NCBI RefSeq assembly: GCF_040361275.1
Contig: NZ_APNH01000001.1
Location: 1,089,001-1,153,000, forward strand
Origin: Salinisphaera sp. T31B1
GTDB lineage: Bacteria; Pseudomonadota; Gammaproteobacteria; Nevskiales; Salinisphaeraceae
Reading direction: 5' to 3'
Length of the DNA stretch: 64,000 bases
The position numbers and the translations under genes were made by a program. The notes below the pieces were generated by a model. The model was given only the letters and a program-made list of their open reading frames with translations. It searched no databases and was not told the origin of the DNA. Below are positions 60,297-64,000 of this stretch, one piece after another; the first letter of the stretch is position 1; each line of letters opens with the position of its first letter.

Positions 60297-61587
60297 TCGC
60301 CATCCGCTATGGGACCAGACTGCCGAGCGGTCCATCGTGGGCGCCGTCGTCGCCGACGACCGCTGTATCGCTGACGTGGCCGCTATCGTGCAGCCGGAGG
60401 ATTTCCGCTATGCGCCGCATCGAGAGATATTCGCCTATGCGCTGAAGCTTCACGCTAGGGGCGAGCCCGTCGATCTCGTGACGTTGGGCAATGCCGTCCG
60501 CCAAGCCGGCCACACGCGGCTGCTGGGCGAGATCGCCATCGACGTGCCCGGCGCGGCGAACGTCGAAGCCTATGCGCGTGTCGTCGCGGACTGGTCGCGC
60601 CGGCGGGCCGTGGTCTCCGCTTGCCAGAAAGCCATCGATACGGCCGGCCGCACTGAATCCGGAGAGCTGGCCGCCGACCTGGCAAGCAGGCTTGAGGCCG
60701 CCAGTGAACGGACCATCGGCGAATCGCTGAACTGGCACGGCGTCATCACCCGGATGGTCGAAGAGGTCGAGCAGGCGGCCAACGTCGACGACGACGGCGT
60801 GACGGGCGTGCGCACCGGCATCCCGATGATCGACGGCGCCCTGGGCGGCCTGTGTCGGCAACGCCTGATCGTTCTCGCTGCGCGGCCGTCGATCGGCAAG
60901 ACCGCGCTCGCCAATCAGATCGCCGTGAATGCGGCGCGCGACGGCGTGCCGGGCGGTATCTGCAGCCTGGAGATGGGCGAAGCCGAGCTCGGCGCCCGGG
61001 CCATGGCCTACCACTGCCGAGCGAACTTCACCCGCCTATTGCGTGGCCGCGGTGACGCGCTCGACGCGATGGTCCGCGGCATGCGGCAGGGCGACCCGAA
61101 GACATGGCCGCTGCACCTCGATACGTCCACATACTCGCTGGCCGGCATCGAGGCGCGCATCACAAGTTGGAAGCGCAACCACGATATCCGATTCGCGATC
61201 GTCGACCATATCGGGCTGATCGAAGTCGAGGGCAACGTCAGTACCTACGACCGTGTGAGCCTGGTTTCCCGTCGCCTCAAGAAGCTCGCCAAGCGGCTCG
61301 ACATCGCAATCATCGCCGTGGCCCAGCTCAACCGCGCGCTTGAGAAGGAGCGCCGCAAGCCGACGCTCGCTGATCTGCGTGACTCCGGAAATATCGAGCA
61401 GGACATCGACGTCGGTGTGTTTCTGCACGTCGACCCGGATGACCTCGAGCAGCAGCCGACCCGCGTGCACATCGGCGTTTTGAAAAACCGCACCGGCCGC
61501 CGCGGCTGGGCGAAGCCGCTCATGTTCGACGGAGCGTGTCAGCGATTTTTCGAACCTACCCACTATGACGACGAGGATCTGAGATGA
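60289..61587 (+). CDS. DnaB-type replicative helicase of the element
   Basis: ATG 60289 overlaps the initiator gene by 8 bp. The 432 residues have the N-terminal DnaB domain (SIVGAVVADDRCIADVAAIVQPEDFRYAPHREIF, about 12-45) and a RecA-like domain with Walker A LAARPSIGKTALANQIA (about 200-216), Walker B FAIVDHIGLIE and the helicase motif DLRDSGNIEQDIDVGVFLH. It unwinds the element's DNA; having its own helicase reduces dependence on host DnaB. Initiator plus DnaB is a common phage replication pair. Confidence 0.9.
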   Translation: MTDRHPLWDQTAERSIVGAVVADDRCIADVAAIVQPEDFRYAPHREIFAYALKLHARGEPVDLVTLGNAVRQAGHTRLLGEIAIDVPGAANVEAYARVVADWSRRRAVVSACQKAIDTAGRTESGELAADLASRLEAASERTIGESLNWHGVITRMVEEVEQAANVDDDGVTGVRTGIPMIDGALGGLCRQRLIVLAARPSIGKTALANQIAVNAARDGVPGGICSLEMGEAELGARAMAYHCRANFTRLLRGRGDALDAMVRGMRQGDPKTWPLHLDTSTYSLAGIEARITSWKRNHDIRFAIVDHIGLIEVEGNVSTYDRVSLVSRRLKKLAKRLDIAIIAVAQLNRALEKERRKPTLADLRDSGNIEQDIDVGVFLHVDPDDLEQQPTRVHIGVLKNRTGRRGWAKPLMFDGACQRFFEPTHYDDEDLR

Positions 61588-61835
61588 GCACAGTCACCCA
61601 GAAAGAACTGAACGACGAATTCAACGCGCTCGCCGAGTTCTTCTCGGTGCGTGAGATCAGCCCCGAGGTGCAAGTCGCCATTTGCGGTGCTGCCATCGGC
61701 GGCATTATCGGGCGTAATCGCGAAGCCGGCTTGGTCGATGATTTGACCGCGAAACGGATGCTCAACGCTGCGTTTGCGCGTGCCCAGTACGTCGTATTCC
61801 CGCCGAAGCAGAATGCGGTTGACGGCGATGAGTAG
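61584..61835 (+). CDS. Small protein of unknown function
   Basis: ATG 61584 overlaps the helicase stop (ATGA). The 83-residue product is helical with a hydrophobic middle (VQVAICGAAIGGIIGRNREAGLVDD, about 28-52) that is too short for confident membrane assignment. No family recognised. Its stop is TAG, followed one codon later by an in-frame TGA. Confidence 0.5.
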   Translation: MSTVTQKELNDEFNALAEFFSVREISPEVQVAICGAAIGGIIGRNREAGLVDDLTAKRMLNAAFARAQYVVFPPKQNAVDGDE

Positions 61836-62178
61836 CTGTGAAAATATACAGGCATCCCACCGGCGCGGTGGCGACGTTCGAGACGAACGTGCCGACCACC
61901 AACCAGCGCCCGCTCGCGACGAGACGCAGGGAAACGGCCCCGATACCGGGGATGTTTCTGAAAGCGAGGTCGCGACGCATCCATCGAGCCCCGACATATT
62001 GTCGCCCAGGCGCATCGAGCAATCGCTGCGTGACGCGGGCTTATCCAACCGCCAGGCCCGTCGCCTGATGAGCGGCGGATATGCCGCATACGCGGGCAAT
62101 GTCGACCCCGAAGATCGTGAAGCGCTCCTCTCCGAACTGATCAATTTTCATCGACGTATTTCGGAGTTCGATCTATGA
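61828..62178 (+). CDS. Small protein upstream of the capsid gene, function unknown
   Basis: ATG 61828 overlaps the previous gene by 8 bp; the 116 residues have a polar, disordered-looking first half and a helical second half (PRRIEQSLRDAGLSNRQARRLMSGGYAAYAG, about 62-92). The ATGA overlap with the capsid gene implies coupled translation. A capsid assembly role is possible from position; the usual HK97 prohead protease is not visible in this sequence. Confidence 0.5.
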   Translation: MSSCENIQASHRRGGDVRDERADHQPAPARDETQGNGPDTGDVSESEVATHPSSPDILSPRRIEQSLRDAGLSNRQARRLMSGGYAAYAGNVDPEDREALLSELINFHRRISEFDL

Positions 62179-63290
62179 GCCAGCCAAAGAGCAGCGCGGA
62201 ATATCTGCGCGAAGCAACAGCCCAGCTTGAGCATGTCAGCAAGGAGGTGCGTGCGGACTATCAGAAGGTCGAAAGTCGCATGCACGATCTTGAGCAACAT
62301 GTCGCGACCATGGGCTCGTATGCGGGCGCCGGCGGCCGCGGTTTCGCGGGTCCGTCCGTTGCCAGTAGCTTCACCGCGAGCGATAGCTTCGCGGCGATGC
62401 AGAAGGGCGCGAACTCGACCGGGCGTGTCGAGATCCAGGCGCCTATGAACGCCATCACCAACACCGGCGAAGGCGGCACCGAGCACGACGTTCAGGCCGA
62501 TCGCGCGAGCACGATCTATAACGACCCGCGCCGCTCTCTGACGCTGCTTAATCTGATGCCCACGCTCCCGGTCACGAGCAAGACGTTCGAGTACCTTCGG
62601 CTGAATGGCTATCAGAACGCGGCGGCTTTCCAGATCAACGAAGGCGATCAGAAGGCGGAAGGCGACATGCCGACCGAACTGGTCGATACGCCGATCACGA
62701 CGATCGCGCATTTCGTCCGGGCATCCGCGCAGATCATCGACGACGCGCCGGCGCTGGAACAGCAGATCAACAGCCTGCTTCGTTATGGCCTGATGGCGAA
62801 GCTCGAGAACGCGCTGATCAACGGCACCGGGACGATCGGCACGATCGACGGGTTGCTGAATCAGGCGACGGCCTACACAGCCACGGCGGACGCTACGGCC
62901 GACAAGATCGGCTAGGCGATCACCGAGCTGGACTCGAACGGCTGGAGCGCCAATGCCGTGGTCATGAACCCGGCCGACTGGTTCACCGTGACGAGCGAGC
63001 GCGCAACGGACGGCCAGTACATTCTCGGCACGCCGCGTGCGTCGATGCCGGCGAGCCTGTGGAACCGCACGGTCGCTACCACGCCCAGCATCCCGGCCGG
63101 TCGCGTGCTGGTCATGGATACATCTCAGACCGCGGTGCTCGATCGTCAGCAGCCGGTGCTGATGGCCAGCCGTCTCGACGGCAACAACATGACGACCAAC
63201 ATGATCACGATCCTCGCCGAGATGCGCGCGGGCCTGGCTGTGTTCTCGACGGGTGCCGTGCTGTCGCTGGATCTGACAGCGAGCGGCTAA
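62175..63290 (+). pseudogene. HK97-type major capsid gene interrupted by an in-frame TAG
   Basis: The frame runs 372 codons from ATG 62175 to TAA 63288-63290, broken only by TAG at 62913-62915 (codon 247). Upstream: a coiled-coil N-arm (about 5-50), then VQADRASTIYNDPRRSLTLLNLMPTLPVTS and EGDQKAEGDMPTELVDTPITTIAHFVRASAQIIDD, typical HK97-fold capsid. Downstream: AITELDSNGWSANAVVMNPADWF continues the family sequence, so the reading frame is intact and the amber replaces one residue, probably Glu, Gln or Lys. A point mutation is the simplest explanation; suppression is discussed under findings. Confidence 0.85.
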
Positions 63291-63530
63291 CGCTTCGGTA
63301 GGAGGTTGGCCGCCTGGGGGGGCTTTGCTGTATTCGTCCCTCAAAACGCCCCACAAGTCGTGAGTGTGGTGACAACCGCGACGGCCGGCGGCGGGTTCTC
63401 CGGTACATGATGCCCGCGCGGCCGGCACCTCATCGATGGGGAGGGGTGGTTCGAGAGTTCAGAGCCTCCCCTCCGGACATCGCCTGCCTAATCAATTTTG
63501 CACGTCCACAGATCAGCATTTGAGGTCGCC

Positions 63531-63911
63531 ATGCCAACGCCGCGCAAGCCGACACATCTGAAAGTGATTCAGGGCACGGCCAAGAAGAACCCCGGCCGCC
63601 TGAATCCGAACGAGCCGGGCTTCAACGGCGAGATCGGCGAGCCGCCGGCGCACCTCGACGAATACACCGCGACCATCTGGCATGAACTGGTGCGCATCGC
63701 TTGCCCTGGCGTGCTGCAGAAGTCCGACCGCATCGCGGTCGAGCGTCTGGCCTGCCTGCTAGCGTTGTCACGCCGCGATCCTGAAGCCTTTACTGCGGCT
63801 CACGAATCCGCGCTGCGTGGCTATTTTCGCTCGCTGGGGCTCACGCCGGCCGATCGGTCGCGTGTCTCAGTTCCGAACGACCAATCTCGTAACCCATTCG
63901 AGGGGCTTTGA
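63531..63911 (+). CDS. terS: Phage terminase small subunit, P27 family
   Basis: ATG 63531 follows GAGG at 63522-63525. The 126 residues begin PTPRKPTHLKVIQGTAKKNPGRLNPNEP, the P27-type TerS signature, then a helical core (TATIWHELVRIACPGVLQKSDRIAVERLACLLALSRRDP). It recognises packaging sites on phage DNA. It lies 1 bp before the TerL start. A G-rich/C-rich hairpin (63438-63444 with 63465-63471) lies in the 240-bp gap before it; I see no gene in that gap. Confidence 0.85.
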   Translation: MPTPRKPTHLKVIQGTAKKNPGRLNPNEPGFNGEIGEPPAHLDEYTATIWHELVRIACPGVLQKSDRIAVERLACLLALSRRDPEAFTAAHESALRGYFRSLGLTPADRSRVSVPNDQSRNPFEGL

Positions 63912-63912
63912 T

Positions 63913-64000
63913 ATGGCCATACGGTTTACCAAAGACAGCGAGCCCGGGGCCGCCGACCGGGCGGATTACTTCTTCGCCGAGCCTGGACGGACGATCGCGG
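63913..64000 (+). CDS. terL: Phage terminase large subunit, N-terminus only (cut by window end)
   Basis: Translation from ATG 63913 begins MAIRFTKDSEPGAADRADYF and stays open for the 29 codons present. Position directly after P27-type terS and the FFAEPGRTI segment suggest TerL. The ATPase and nuclease domains lie beyond 64000, so this is a positional assignment. Confidence 0.6.
   Translation, partial: MAIRFTKDSEPGAADRADYFFAEPGRTIA

Larger units (their letters stand above)
56205..64000 (+). mobile_element. Integrated phage-like element (prophage or phage satellite), left end
   Basis: The element runs from the tRNA-Gly fragment beyond the window. All genes read rightward: integrase, a small unknown gene, AlpA-like, Ash-like with an RNA, two small unknown genes, initiator with iterons, DnaB, two small genes, capsid, TerS, TerL. 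There is no repressor or Cro/CI-type gene in the first 7 kb and no tail gene so far. This order and the early capsid fit capsid-forming phage-inducible islands, but a complete prophage cannot be excluded. Confidence 0.85.

Noticed and set aside
62913-62915. General amber reassignment in this genome
   Set aside because: Many host genes in the window end in TAG with unrelated sequence after it, so genome-wide recoding is not credible; only element-specific suppression or mutation remains.

Overview
The window is GC-rich bacterial chromosome with densely packed, overlapping operons. The gene content points to a free-living gammaproteobacterium, probably marine or halophilic and perhaps Salinisphaera-like: a ProVWX betaine importer, sodium-coupled AGCS and GltS carriers, TTT and TRAP carboxylate transporters, Nei, Uup, RmuC and Blc. 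The taxon is inferred from gene content, not proven.

Layout. 1-4.6 kb: a TctB-TctA tricarboxylate transporter pair, a sulfotransferase-like protein and two unassigned minus-strand genes. 4.6-8.5 kb: a GNAT acetyltransferase, then proV-proW-proX ending in a strong terminator. 8.5-14.7 kb: an MFS exporter, a convergent Atm1-type ABC exporter, a lipocalin and a GGDEF-EAL protein. 14.9-18.9 kb: a complete alpha-hydroxyketone quorum-sensing locus (LqsS-like kinase, LqsR-like regulator, CqsA/LqsA-like synthase), with nested palindromes ahead of the synthase gene. 19-25.3 kb: an AGCS symporter and a TRAP-type operon made of a solute-binding protein, a large permease and a lipoprotein. 25.6-38 kb: mostly housekeeping genes (BaiN-like flavoprotein, lytic transglycosylase, aldo/keto reductase, ExoD, Nei, GltS, YceI, Uup, RmuC, rhodanese-MoeB). 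38-41.6 kb: a CstA carrier translationally coupled to an ArsD-like thioredoxin-fold protein, then a small CC-terminal protein and an ArsA/Get3-type ATPase. 41.7-43.4 kb: a PAS-GGDEF diguanylate cyclase. 44-55.6 kb: an acyclic-terpene (Atu) catabolic cluster with a TetR regulator, in which atuA appears to start at an ATC codon. 55.6-56.1 kb: a lipoprotein.

56.2-64 kb, running off the window: an integrated element. It starts in a 3' fragment of a tRNA-Gly(CCC) gene and carries integrase, an AlpA-like activator, a structured RNA with an Ash/Icd-like gene, an initiator-like gene containing iterons, a DnaB helicase, an HK97-type capsid gene broken by one in-frame TAG, and terminase genes. The order integrase, AlpA, Ash, replication, capsid, TerS, TerL resembles capsid-forming phage satellites as much as a full prophage. 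The decisive part lies beyond position 64000.

The most notable signals are the Lqs-type circuit with its palindromic control region, the CstA/ArsD-like/CC/ArsA module, the ATC-start atuA, and the satellite-like element with its RNA, phased repeats, iterons and amber capsid.
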